A stretch of 56,955 nt of DNA from an uncultured Oscillospiraceae bacterium (GTDB lineage: Bacteria; Bacillota; Clostridia; Oscillospirales; Oscillospiraceae), in the NCBI GenBank assembly GCA_905234855.1, contig CAJOIU010000010.1, positions 20,869-77,823 on the forward strand, read 5' to 3'. Positions 26,000 through 33,604 of the stretch are shown here, piece after piece. The stretch's first letter is position 1, and every line of letters starts with the position of its first letter. The translations under genes were made by a program, and so were the position numbers. Below the pieces are notes generated by a model. It saw nothing but the letters and a program-made list of their open reading frames with translations. It was not told the origin of the DNA and searched no databases.

Positions 26000-26440
26000 A
26001 TGATGATTGCGATCGCATCCGATCATGGCGGCTTTGCCATGAAAGCACAGCTTATGGAACATCTGACGGAGCGGGGGATCGGCTTTGACGATCTCGGCTG
26101 CTATTCCGAAGAGAGCGTCGATTACCCCGTATACGCGGAAAAGGCCGCCCGGGGCGTCGCGGCAGGCAAATACGACCGCGCCGTCCTGATCTGCGGCACG
26201 GGCATCGGCATGTCCATGGCGGCGAACAAGCTCCCCGGCATCCGTGCAGCGCTCTGCTCGGACTGCTATTCCGCCGAAATGACGCGCCTGCACAACGATT
26301 CCAATATCCTCTGCCTCGGCGGACGGACGATCGGTATCGAGCTTGCCAAGCGCATACTGGATATCTGGCTGGACACGCCGTTTTCCGGCATGGAAAAGCA
26401 TGCCCGCCGCATCGCCGGGATCGCCGCGCTGGAGAAGTAA
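26000..26440 (+). CDS. rpiB: RpiB/LacAB-family sugar-phosphate isomerase
   Basis: A 146 aa isomerase of the RpiB family, which interconverts ribose 5-phosphate and ribulose 5-phosphate (some members act on allose or galactose 6-phosphate). Motifs are IASDHGGFAMK (4-14), the Cys-containing active site LICGTGIGMSMAANK (about 66-80) and RLHNDSNILCLGGRTIG (about 96-112). The active-site Cys and His typical of RpiB are kept. Two tandem ATGs occur; the second (26003) is 7 bases from GGAGG and may be used. It lies 15 bp after the PMT gene and 10 bp before the next, so this is an operon. RpiB specificity is the default call. Confidence 0.9.
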   Translation: MMIAIASDHGGFAMKAQLMEHLTERGIGFDDLGCYSEESVDYPVYAEKAARGVAAGKYDRAVLICGTGIGMSMAANKLPGIRAALCSDCYSAEMTRLHNDSNILCLGGRTIGIELAKRILDIWLDTPFSGMEKHARRIAGIAALEK

Positions 26441-26450
26441 AGGAGAGGCA

Positions 26451-27566
26451 ATGCCCTACCGTCCAAGGGACATATACAGAGGCCGCCGGAAATTCCGCGT
26501 GCCGCTGACCATATTCTTATTCGTACTGGCCGGACTGCTCATCGGCGCAGTGGCGTTGTTCTATGGCCTGCAGCAGTATCTTGTCTATGACCAGACCGGG
26601 GTGCGGCTGGAGCTGCCTTTTATGCAATCCGGGGATGCGGAACAGGTTTCCGATGCGGCCTCGGCCGAGCCGTCGCCCACCTTGGAGCCGGTCATCGTGC
26701 AGGTGATCTATGAGGAGCCGGATTTCTCCGAGGTCGACCTCGGGGGCTGGGAGTCCCTTTCCGAGAGCCGGACGCGTTTTGTCCCCATCGCGGACGCGGT
26801 GGATGAAACGAAGCTCGCCTCCGCTGTCGCGGCGGCAGCGAGCGGGGATTTCACCGGCATCGTTTTGCAGCTCAAGGATGAGAGCGGGCAGCTTGCATGG
26901 GCATCTACCTGCGAGCTTGCCGCAGCGTACGGCACCTCTGGAACGATGGATTATACCGAGACGGTCGCCGCGCTCCACGAAAAAGGGCTGACCGCCGCGG
27001 CACAGATCAGCTGCTGCGCCGACGCACTGATGGCGCGGCGAAACTGGCCGGTCACTCTGCAAACCTTGGGCGGCGGCGCGTATCAGGACGAGGACGGCGT
27101 ATACTGGCTCGATCCGTATAACCGCAGCATCCGGGGGTATCTCATCGACCTCATGGGAGAGCTGACGGCCATGGGCTTTGACGAGATCATCCTCGCCGAC
27201 CTGTATCATCCCGTGAGCGAGGAGGCGTTTTCCTATTCCGTCACGCTCCAGACCGAGCCGGATCCCGTCGTGGCCGTATGCCAGATGGGGCAGCGGCTGG
27301 CGGAATCCCTGTCCGGCACGGAAACAGCTGTCTCCGTCCGCATCGACACGGATTCCCTGCGGGATGGCCTCGGAGCGCAGACCGGGCAGGATATCGACAT
27401 CTTCTGGCGGCTGTTCGCCCGGCTGTATTGCCCCACCAGCCCCGAGGCGGCTGCCTCCGATCTTGAGCTTTGCGCCGACACGATGAACGGCGGCGCGGCC
27501 GCGACGCGGTTCGTCGCCGTGTGCGAGCTGGTGCCGGAGGGCATGAGCTCCTATATGATCGAGTGA
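26451..27566 (+). CDS. Membrane-anchored DUF4015-like (putative glycoside hydrolase) protein
   Basis: A 371 aa protein with a basic N-terminus, one TM segment (about 17-39) and an extracytoplasmic domain. The domain (about 95-371) has the rhythm of the DUF4015 TIM-barrel family of putative glycosidases: GIVLQLKDESGQLAWAS, ALHEKGLTAAAQIS, WLDPYNRSIRGYLIDLMGEL and GFDEIILADLYHP. The WLDPYN and GFDEIxxD motifs are the clearest. The family has no proven substrate that I can name. I chose ATG 26451 with TAAAGGAG immediately upstream; an open frame extends further 5' but only through rpiB. Co-transcription with a membrane glycosyltransferase suggests work on a cell-surface glycan. A shared bidirectional terminator follows. 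Confidence 0.65.
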   Translation: MPYRPRDIYRGRRKFRVPLTIFLFVLAGLLIGAVALFYGLQQYLVYDQTGVRLELPFMQSGDAEQVSDAASAEPSPTLEPVIVQVIYEEPDFSEVDLGGWESLSESRTRFVPIADAVDETKLASAVAAAASGDFTGIVLQLKDESGQLAWASTCELAAAYGTSGTMDYTETVAALHEKGLTAAAQISCCADALMARRNWPVTLQTLGGGAYQDEDGVYWLDPYNRSIRGYLIDLMGELTAMGFDEIILADLYHPVSEEAFSYSVTLQTEPDPVVAVCQMGQRLAESLSGTETAVSVRIDTDSLRDGLGAQTGQDIDIFWRLFARLYCPTSPEAAASDLELCADTMNGGAAATRFVAVCELVPEGMSSYMIE

Positions 27567-27592
27567 GGCTGCAAGCTTCCAAAAAAGAAAGG

Positions 27593-27637
27593 CCTCCCGA
27601 TCCCACGGGCTTTGACCCATTGGGATCGGGAGGTTTA
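27593..27637. terminator. Bidirectional terminator between the DUF4015-like gene and clpB
   Basis: Perfect 13-bp stem CCTCCCGATCCCA (27593-27605) with TGGGATCGGGAGG (27621-27633) and a 15-nt loop containing GGG/CCC. TTTATTG follows on the plus strand and CTTTCTTTTTT on the minus strand. Confidence 0.92.
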
Positions 27638-27647
27638 TTGATCGGCA

Positions 27648-30230
27648 TTACTTTACATCGCATACAAGCTCGCCGTCCCGCTCGTCGATGACGAGGGTGG
27701 CGCCCGCGGGCAGGTCGCCGGAAAGGATCTTCTTGGCGATCAGCGTCTCCGCGCTCGATTGCAGATACCGCTTGAGCGGCCTTGCGCCGTAAACGGGATC
27801 GTAGCCCGCGTCGATGATGGCATCCCGCGCCGCATCCGTGATCTCAAGACCCAGTTCCTTGTCCGCCAGCCTCTGCCGCAGCGAATCGGTCAGCAGGTCG
27901 ATGATGCCGGTGAGGTTCTCCTTCGTGAGGGGCTTGAAAAACACCGTCTCATCCAGCCGGTTCAGAAACTCCGGGCGGAAGGTGCCGCGCAGCTCCGCAG
28001 TGACAGCGTCCTTCGCCTCCTGCGTGATCTCGCCGTTATCGCCGATACCGTCGAGAAGATACGGACTGCCGAGGTTCGAGGTGAGAATGATGATGGTGTT
28101 TTTGAAATCCACCGTCCTCCCCTGCGAATCGGTAATACGGCCGTCGTCCAGAACCTGCAGCAGGATGTTGAACACATCCGGGTGCGCCTTTTCCACCTCG
28201 TCGAACAGCACCACGGAATAAGGCTTGCGCCGCACGGCCTCGGTGAGCTGGCCGCCCTCGTCGTAGCCGACGTATCCCGGGGGCGCGCCGATCAAACGCG
28301 AGACGGAGAACTTTTCCATATACTCCGTCATATCGATGCGCACCATGTTGTGCTCGTCGTCGAACAGCGCCTGCGCGAGGCTCTTGGCAAGCTCGGTCTT
28401 GCCGACGCCGGTGGGACCGAGGAACAAAAACGAGCCGATGGGTCGGTTCGGGTCGGCGATGCCCGCGCGGGAGCGCAGGATGGCCTCGGTCACGAGGCGC
28501 ACGGCCTCGTCCTGCCCCACGACGCGCTCATGCAGGATATCATCGAGGTGCAGAAGCTTTTCGCGCTCCCCCTCCATGAGCCGGGCGACGGGGATGCCCG
28601 TCCACCGGGCGACGATCCCGGCGATCTCCTCCTCGGTCACGGTGTCGTGGACGAGGGAATCGCCCTTCCTGCCGGAGGCGTTTTCCGCCTCCTCGAGCTT
28701 CCTTTGCAGAGCGGGCAGCGTCTCGTATTTCAGCCGCGCGGCCGTTTCATACTCATAGCTCTGCTGCGCCCGCTCGATATCGGCGGTGCATTTTTCGATG
28801 TCGGCCTTGATGGTCTTCACCGCGTCCACGTCGGATTTTTCCGCCTCCCAGCGAGCCTTCATGGCGTTGAACTCTTCCTTGTTCGCGGCAAGCTCCGCGC
28901 GGAGCTTTTCGAGGCGATCCATGCTCAAGCGGTCGGTCTCCTTCTTGAGCGCCATCTCCTCTATCTCCTGCTGCATGATGCGGCGGCGGATATCGTCGAG
29001 CTCTGAGGGCATGGAGTCGATCTCCGTGCGGATGAGGGCGCACGCCTCGTCCACGAGGTCGATGGCCTTATCCGGCAGGAAGCGGTCAGTGATATAGCGG
29101 TTCGAGAGGGTCGCAGCCGCCACCAGCGCCGCGTCGTGGATGCGGACGCCGTGGAATATCTCATACCGCTCCTTGAGGCCGCGGAGGATGGAGATCGTGT
29201 CCTCCACCGTGGGCTCATCCACCTGCACGGGCTGGAAGCGCCGCTCCAGCGCGGCATCCTTTTCGATATACTTACGGTACTCGTCCAGCGTCGTAGCGCC
29301 GATGCAGTGCAGCTCGCCCCGCGCCAGCATGGGTTTTAGGAGATTGCCCGCGTCCATGCTGCCCTCGGTCTTGCCCGCGCCCACGATGGTGTGCAGCTCA
29401 TCGATGAAGAGAATGATCTTCCCCTCCGACTTCGACACCGTTTCCAGCACGGCCTTGAGGCGCTCCTCAAACTCGCCGCGGTATTTCGCGCCGGCGACGA
29501 GCGCGCCCATGTCGAGGGAAAATATGGTCTTGTCCTTCAGTCCCTCCGGCACGTCGCCGCGCACGATGCGCTGCGCCAGCCCTTCGGCGATGGCGGTCTT
29601 ACCGACGCCCGGCTCGCCGATGAGGACGGGGTTATTTTTTGTCTTGCGCGAGAGGATGCGGATCACGTTTCGGATCTCATTGTCGCGGCCGATGACGGGG
29701 TCAAGTTCGTTTTCCCGCGCGCGAGCCACGAGGTCGGTGCCGTATTTTTCCAGCGCGTCGTAGGTATCCTCCGGGTTATCGGAGGTGACATGGCCGGTCT
29801 TTACCTTGGCAAGCTCCCGGGTGAAATCGTCCTTCGTGACGTTCTGATTGCGCAGTATGGCCTTGATCTCCGGGGTGGGATGGGCAAAGATACCGAGCAT
29901 CAGATGCTCGACGGAGACATATTCGTCCTTAAGCTTTCCTGCGATCTTCTCGGCAAAGTCGATGACCTTGCCGAACTCGTTGGAGGGGTAAACGCTCTGC
30001 GCGCCCTGCACCTTCGGCAGTTTTCCGATGGCGGTGTCAAGCTCGGAGAGCATGGCGTCGCAATTCGCACCCATGCGCGCCATCAGCGTCGGGATGAGGC
30101 CGCCGTCCGCGTCGAGCAGGGCGTAAAGCAGATGCTCCGGCGTGACGTATTGGTTGTCGTTTTCCCGCGCCATGGCGGTAGCGTTGTTGATGGTTTCAAT
30201 GGTTTTCTGCGTGAGCTTATCGCTATTCAT
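27648..30230 (-). CDS. clpB: ClpB disaggregase
   Basis: ClpB (860 aa), the hexameric AAA+ ATPase that pulls proteins from aggregates together with DnaK. The N domain (1-145) is followed by AAA1 with Walker [10 protein letters not shown] (near 204-212), the coiled-coil middle domain (about 405-525) that distinguishes ClpB from ClpC, and AAA2 with Walker [10 protein letters not shown] (near 604-612) and Walker [13 protein letters not shown]. It lacks the IGF loop needed to bind ClpP, as expected. AAAGGAG precedes the ATG. It is second in an operon behind a ribbon-helix-helix gene, separated by 60 bp that contain a stable hairpin. No CIRCE or clear CtsR heptad repeat was seen. Confidence 0.98.
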   Translation of the reverse strand: MNSDKLTQKTIETINNATAMARENDNQYVTPEHLLYALLDADGGLIPTLMARMGANCDAMLSELDTAIGKLPKVQGAQSVYPSNEFGKVIDFAEKIAGKLKDEYVSVEHLMLGIFAHPTPEIKAILRNQNVTKDDFTRELAKVKTGHVTSDNPEDTYDALEKYGTDLVARARENELDPVIGRDNEIRNVIRILSRKTKNNPVLIGEPGVGKTAIAEGLAQRIVRGDVPEGLKDKTIFSLDMGALVAGAKYRGEFEERLKAVLETVSKSEGKIILFIDELHTIVGAGKTEGSMDAGNLLKPMLARGELHCIGATTLDEYRKYIEKDAALERRFQPVQVDEPTVEDTISILRGLKERYEIFHGVRIHDAALVAAATLSNRYITDRFLPDKAIDLVDEACALIRTEIDSMPSELDDIRRRIMQQEIEEMALKKETDRLSMDRLEKLRAELAANKEEFNAMKARWEAEKSDVDAVKTIKADIEKCTADIERAQQSYEYETAARLKYETLPALQRKLEEAENASGRKGDSLVHDTVTEEEIAGIVARWTGIPVARLMEGEREKLLHLDDILHERVVGQDEAVRLVTEAILRSRAGIADPNRPIGSFLFLGPTGVGKTELAKSLAQALFDDEHNMVRIDMTEYMEKFSVSRLIGAPPGYVGYDEGGQLTEAVRRKPYSVVLFDEVEKAHPDVFNILLQVLDDGRITDSQGRTVDFKNTIIILTSNLGSPYLLDGIGDNGEITQEAKDAVTAELRGTFRPEFLNRLDETVFFKPLTKENLTGIIDLLTDSLRQRLADKELGLEITDAARDAIIDAGYDPVYGARPLKRYLQSSAETLIAKKILSGDLPAGATLVIDERDGELVCDVK

Positions 30231-30246
30231 ACGATCACTCCTTTCC

Positions 30247-30273
30247 GCGGCCTTTGCTTGCGAGAAAGGCCGC
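30247..30273 (-). other. Leader hairpin just upstream of the clpB ribosome site
   Basis: Nine-bp stem GCGGCCTTT (30247-30255) with AAAGGCCGC (30265-30273), 9-nt loop. On the mRNA it ends right before GGAAAGGAG, 16 nt from the clpB start. No T-tract follows. It may affect mRNA stability or translation initiation. Confidence 0.55.
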
Positions 30274-30290
30274 CAAAAGAACGGATAAAT

Positions 30291-30947
30291 TTACAAAATG
30301 GTATTGCCCTCGTGCAGCCAGCGGATGTATTCCGCCCGCACGTCCTCGGCCGTCATGCTGCCGTTCAGGCAGCCCTTCATCAGCCGGTCGAACAGGCGCA
30401 CATACGCGCTTATCGCCGAGGCGATGTCCGCCGTGGAATAGTCGTGACCGCCGGAAAGGGCGATGCTGCGGGTGAATCGGCCGTTGTAGAGAGCATATTC
30501 CGTCGGCCGGGGCAGATAGGAGCTTATAAGCTCGCTCTCGATCTGCGTCCACAGCCGGAAAAAGCGATCCATCGCGTCCAGCAGCTCGGCCGACTGCGTG
30601 CGGAACACCACGGAAAGCTCGCCGAGCGCCTGCCGCTCCGAGCGGTCGCGGTACAGCTCCACGGAGTATTTCACCGTAGGGCGGTAGCGGTATTGCAGGC
30701 TGGACTTCATGCTCATCGTGGAGGTGTTCGGCGCCACGAACGGGACAAGCTCCCGGTCAGTACCGAGGATCTCCCCGATCTGGCGGAAGATATCATAGAT
30801 GCGCCGCTCCGGTGTCACGAGGTCGGCGTATTCGGCAAGGATCTGATTGACGAGCGCGGAGCGGTTCGTACCGCGCCGGTGCGCGATGGCATCGATCTCA
30901 CGCACCACGTCATCCGACAGCATCAGGCTGTACAGCGTCTTTTTCAT
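30291..30947 (-). CDS. Ribbon-helix-helix (CopG-like) protein of unknown function
   Basis: A 218 aa protein. Residues 1-43 form a ribbon-helix-helix motif: a KKTLYSLMLSDDVV strand and helix, then REIDAIAHRRGTNRSALVNQILAEY, typical of CopG/MetJ-type DNA-binding proteins. Residues about 50-218 are not a domain I recognise. They contain a Ser/Met-rich stretch (NTSTMSMKSSLQYRYRP), a YSVELYRD strand and several amphipathic helices. It is first in an operon with clpB, behind a consensus SigA promoter, so it could regulate its own operon. No operator dyad was seen at the promoter. No toxin-like partner is adjacent, so an antitoxin role is unlikely. Confidence 0.7.
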   Translation of the reverse strand: MKKTLYSLMLSDDVVREIDAIAHRRGTNRSALVNQILAEYADLVTPERRIYDIFRQIGEILGTDRELVPFVAPNTSTMSMKSSLQYRYRPTVKYSVELYRDRSERQALGELSVVFRTQSAELLDAMDRFFRLWTQIESELISSYLPRPTEYALYNGRFTRSIALSGGHDYSTADIASAISAYVRLFDRLMKGCLNGSMTAEDVRAEYIRWLHEGNTIL

Positions 30948-30969
30948 TGGTAGCTCTCACCTCACCCAT

Positions 30970-30998
30970 AGCATACCCCAGTATATTAAATTTGTCAA
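30970..30998 (-). promoter_or_regulatory. SigA promoter of the RHH-clpB operon
   Basis: Read on the minus strand: TTGACA (30993-30998), 17-bp spacer, TATGCT (30970-30975), about 23 bp upstream of the start codon. Confidence 0.8.
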
Positions 30999-31039
30999 GC
31001 GATTTATATGAATAATTGCAAAAAATTTTGAGCGGCAGC

Positions 31040-31059
31040 GAAATTCAGGCGTGAATTTC
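31040..31059. promoter_or_regulatory. Candidate operator upstream of the thiolase gene
   Basis: Perfect inverted repeat GAAATTCA (31040-31047) / TGAATTTC (31052-31059) with a GGCG centre, 35 bp upstream of the thiolase extended -10. It lies between the RHH-clpB and thiolase promoters, so it could serve either. The binding protein is unknown. Confidence 0.45.
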
Positions 31060-31093
31060 GTCAATGCGCCCTGTTTTCATTCAAAAATTTGTA

Positions 31094-31102
31094 TGCTATA
31101 CT
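31094..31102 (+). promoter_or_regulatory. Extended -10 promoter of the thiolase gene
   Basis: TGC-TATACT forms an extended -10 about 37 bp upstream of the start; the -35 region (TTTTCA, 31074-31079) is weak. Confidence 0.6.
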
Positions 31103-31138
31103 AGAAGCAGAAAAAATACCGACAAGGAGATAGATCAT

Positions 31139-32308
31139 ATGAACAACGAACCCGTGATCGTGGCCTATGGCCGCAGTCCGTGCTGCCGCGCCCGCAAGGG
31201 CGGTCTGGCGCAGATGCACCCCATCGAATACGCAGCGCAGACTCTGCAGGGCGTTTTGGCGAAGGTGCCGCAGCTCGATCCCGCTCTCATCGACGACGTG
31301 ATCACCGGCTGCGCCTCCCCCACGAACGAGATGAGCATGAACGCCTCCCGTCTCATCGTGAACCGCGCGGGTCTGCCCGAGTCCGTCTGCGGACAGACCA
31401 TCAACCGCTTCTGCTCCTCCGGCCTGCAGGCCATCGCCACGGCGTCCAACGCGATCCTTGCCGGGCAGATGAAGTGCGTCGTGGCCGGCGGCGTGGAGTG
31501 CATGACCAAGTGCTTCGCTCCCTATCCCGAGGAGCAGAAGGATCCTTGGTTCGACGAGAACTACATCGGCGGCTATATGACCATGGGCGAGACGGCGGAG
31601 CGCGTCGTTGAGCGCTATGGCATCTCCCGCGAGCGCATGGAGGAGATGGCGCTGCGCAGCCACACCCTCGCCGCTAAAGCGCGCAAGGAGGGCAAGCTCA
31701 ATAAGTGCATCATCCCCATCGTCGATCAGGACGGCAACACCGTCGAGTACGACGACGGCATTCTGGCCGATATGGATGGCAACCTCAAGACCAGCATGGA
31801 GAAGATGGCCGGCATGAAGCCCTGCTTCCGTGAGCAGGGTACCGTCACCGCCGCTACCTCCTCCCAGACCACCGACGCGGCGGCGTATGTCGTCATCATG
31901 GCGGCGGGGCTGGCCGAGGAGCTGGGCATCAAGCCCATCGCGAAGCTGAAGGGCTTTGCCGTGGCCGGCTGCGACGCGACGGTCATGGGCATCGGCCCCA
32001 TCTATGCCGTGCCGAAGGTCATGGAGCAGGTCGGCATGAAGGTAGAGGATATGGACGTCATCGAGATCAACGAGGCGTTTGCCTCTCAGTCCCTCGCCTG
32101 CATCGACACCCTCGGTTTCGATATGGCGAAGACGAACCCCTACGGCGGCGCGATGGCGCTGGGTCATCCCATGGGCGCCACCGGCGCGTTCCTTACCATG
32201 AAGGCGCTCGACTATCTGCAGGATCCCGAGACCGCCGGCAAGTATGCCCTCGTAACGATGTGCATCGGCGGCGGCATGGGCGCCGCGGGCGTCTACGAGC
32301 TGCTGTGA
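31139..32308 (+). CDS. Acetyl-CoA acyltransferase (thiolase)
   Basis: A 389 aa thiolase, which joins two acetyl-CoA to acetoacetyl-CoA or cleaves 3-ketoacyl-CoA. The nucleophile is Cys92 in NRFCSSGLQ, followed by the GHPMGATGA motif with His343 and the C-terminal CIGGGMGAAG with Cys375. INEAFA (about 316-321) is also kept. The start is set by AAGGAGA about 7 bases before ATG 31139; an upstream in-frame ATG has no ribosome site and lies upstream of the -10. It is monocistronic with no other beta-oxidation or butyrate genes nearby. Degradative versus biosynthetic type cannot be fixed by eye. A terminator lies about 100 bp downstream. Confidence 0.95.
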   Translation: MNNEPVIVAYGRSPCCRARKGGLAQMHPIEYAAQTLQGVLAKVPQLDPALIDDVITGCASPTNEMSMNASRLIVNRAGLPESVCGQTINRFCSSGLQAIATASNAILAGQMKCVVAGGVECMTKCFAPYPEEQKDPWFDENYIGGYMTMGETAERVVERYGISRERMEEMALRSHTLAAKARKEGKLNKCIIPIVDQDGNTVEYDDGILADMDGNLKTSMEKMAGMKPCFREQGTVTAATSSQTTDAAAYVVIMAAGLAEELGIKPIAKLKGFAVAGCDATVMGIGPIYAVPKVMEQVGMKVEDMDVIEINEAFASQSLACIDTLGFDMAKTNPYGGAMALGHPMGATGAFLTMKALDYLQDPETAGKYALVTMCIGGGMGAAGVYELL

Positions 32309-32310
32309 TG

Positions 32311-32345
32311 CTTTTTCTTGAAAGAAAAAGTATCCAAAAAGAACT
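32311..32345 (+). repeat. Short palindromic intergenic element after the thiolase gene
   Basis: CTTTTTCTT (32311-32319) / AAGAAAAAG (32322-32330) followed by TATCCAAAAAGAAC. It begins 2 bp after the thiolase stop and resembles short elements scattered through clostridial genomes, though only one copy is in this window. It is not a GC-rich terminator. Confidence 0.4.
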
Positions 32346-32408
32346 TTGTATCCGCACCACGTCCGCTGTAAGTGTAAGCGTGACGCCCGGTGACCGAGAA
32401 TAAAGCGG

Positions 32409-32450
32409 CATCCCCCCGAGCCGATCATGGCGCGGGGGGATGTTTGTTTT
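32409..32450 (+). terminator. Terminator of the thiolase gene
   Basis: Perfect 10-bp stem CATCCCCCCG (32409-32418) with CGGGGGGATG (32433-32442), 14-nt loop, followed by TTTGTTTT. Confidence 0.9.
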
Positions 32451-32454
32451 GTGC

Positions 32455-33165
32455 TTATTTCAGCTTCATCCACTCTTCGAGCAGGTTCACGCCGGTGGAG
32501 GATAGGATCGCGTCGGGGGTGAGCATGGGAAGACGGGCGTTCGCGTCGATGACCTTCCATGTGCCATGGTGACAGATGGCCTCAACCTCCAGAATGCCGT
32601 GCACGCCGATGGCTTCCGCCACCCGCTTCGCGGTATCGGCCAGCGCCTCCGCTTCCGGGGCGTGCGCGCATTCCGCGCTGACGCGGCGGCGGCCGTCAAA
32701 GCTTAGACGCGCGGCGGGATAGGCGGTATAAGCCCCGGGCGCGCCGATCACGACCTGCGACCATACGTCGCCGTCAAGCTCCTCCTGCGTGACGAAGCCC
32801 GCATTTACCGCGCCGCCAACCTCGCAGTAGTCGTCCGTCACCCAGATGCCGAGACCGAAGCTGCCACGATCGGGCTTCACGAGATACGGCTCCGAGCCGC
32901 CGGGAAAGTATTCCGGCGCGGGGATACCGCGATCCCGCAGCAGCGCGTCCGTCGCGAGGCGAGAGGAGGCGACGCGCCATGCCGCCGGGTCGAATAGGAC
33001 ATTATCGCCCGATAGCGCGTTCAAAACGGCGTCGTCCTCTGTAGCGGGCAGGATCGCGTCCGCACTCTCCGGCACGGCGGATACGGCGTATTCGACTCCC
33101 GCGGCCTGCGCGAGGCGCTCCGCCTGCTCCGACAGCGGGCCGGAGCCGAGAATCAGCAGCTTCAT
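32455..33165 (-). CDS. PylC-like ATP-grasp ligase (small)
   Basis: A 236 aa ATP-grasp enzyme. These enzymes join a carboxylate to an amine through an acyl phosphate. The short N-terminal Rossmann-like part (MKLLILGSGPLSEQA) leads to the ATP-grasp core: KPDRGSFGLGIWV with Lys97 (ATP loop), Glu193/Glu195 in ILEVEAI and the metal/phosphate site DANARLP (Asp207, Asn209, Arg211). The C-terminus (TPDAILSSTGVNLLEEW) resembles PylC, which ligates lysine to 3-methylornithine in pyrrolysine synthesis, but at 236 aa it is much shorter than PylC (about 360 aa) and no other pyl gene is present. The start overlaps the stop of the upstream FakA-C-like gene (ATGA), so the pair is translationally coupled. I rate ATP-grasp as near certain and the PylC resemblance as moderate. 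The substrate is unknown. Confidence 0.75.
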   Translation of the reverse strand: MKLLILGSGPLSEQAERLAQAAGVEYAVSAVPESADAILPATEDDAVLNALSGDNVLFDPAAWRVASSRLATDALLRDRGIPAPEYFPGGSEPYLVKPDRGSFGLGIWVTDDYCEVGGAVNAGFVTQEELDGDVWSQVVIGAPGAYTAYPAARLSFDGRRRVSAECAHAPEAEALADTAKRVAEAIGVHGILEVEAICHHGTWKVIDANARLPMLTPDAILSSTGVNLLEEWMKLK

Positions 33166-33413
33166 CCCTGCAGCCCATCCTCCTGCCGCTGCATGTTCTC
33201 CACAACGACATCGTAAATATCGCCGAGAGAAGCGGCGTATTCCAGCACCTTCCAAGGCACATTCGTATGGAAGTGGATCTTGATGAGGTCCTCATCCCCC
33301 ACGGCAAGCAGGCAATCGCCGGGGATGTTTTGGGAGATGTAGTCGAAAATGGCGTCCTCGTCCAGATCGTGACCTTCGATCAGAAGCTGCGTGTCAAAGC
33401 GAAATTCCAACAT
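33162..33413 (-). CDS. Stand-alone FakA C-terminal-like (DAK1_2) small protein
   Basis: An 83 aa protein that matches a piece of the C-terminal domain of FakA/YloV, the ATP-binding component of fatty-acid kinase. The landmarks are HDLDEDAIFDYI, GDCLLAVGDEDLIKIHFHTN and KVLEYAASLGDIYDVVVENM; in FakA the matching VVGDxxLVKVHVHTN region ends the protein. The kinase (DhaL) domain is absent, so it cannot phosphorylate by itself. Similar small proteins are annotated as dihydroxyacetone-kinase-like. It has an AGGAGA ribosome site, its own consensus promoter, and overlaps the PylC-like gene by 4 bases. It may act as a binding or carrier partner of that enzyme, which is inference. Confidence 0.75.
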   Translation of the reverse strand: MLEFRFDTQLLIEGHDLDEDAIFDYISQNIPGDCLLAVGDEDLIKIHFHTNVPWKVLEYAASLGDIYDVVVENMQRQEDGLQG

Positions 33414-33465
33414 TTGTATTTTCTCCTGTTATCATGATTTTTATCGTATTTTGAAAGCCGCGAAG

Positions 33466-33494
33466 ATTCTATCACAAACCATGCTGTATGTCAA
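33466..33494 (-). promoter_or_regulatory. SigA promoter of the FakA-C/PylC-like operon
   Basis: Read on the minus strand: TTGACA (33489-33494), 17-bp spacer, TAGAAT (33466-33471), about 53 bp upstream of the first gene. It shows that the pair is an independent transcription unit. Confidence 0.85.
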
Positions 33495-33553
33495 AAATAA
33501 ACGCACTATTTTATTTATTTTTTATATTCGCTGCATAGAAGTCACATTTTTGC

Positions 33554-33591
33554 CATAAAAATACCGACAGACTGTCCGTCTGCCGGTATTT
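33554..33591 (-). terminator. Terminator of the uracil-permease gene
   Basis: Stem AAATACCG-CAGAC with GTCTG-CGGTATTT (33559-33591, one mismatch), followed on the minus strand by TTTTTATGG. It begins 14 bp after the permease stop. Confidence 0.85.
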
Positions 33592-33604
33592 GCGGTTCGG
33601 ATGC

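Noticed and set aside
30291-30947. The RHH protein as antitoxin of a toxin-antitoxin pair.
   Set aside because: Its partner in the operon is clpB, the protein is 218 aa with a large C-terminal domain, and no small toxin gene is adjacent.
30231-31000. CIRCE or CtsR operator at the clpB operon.
   Set aside because: No TTAGCACTC or GGTCAAA tandem heptads were found there.
32455-33413. A complete pyrrolysine system.
   Set aside because: Only a short PylC-like protein is present; no pylB, pylD, pylS or a CUA-anticodon tRNA was found, and no in-frame amber readthrough was needed for any gene.
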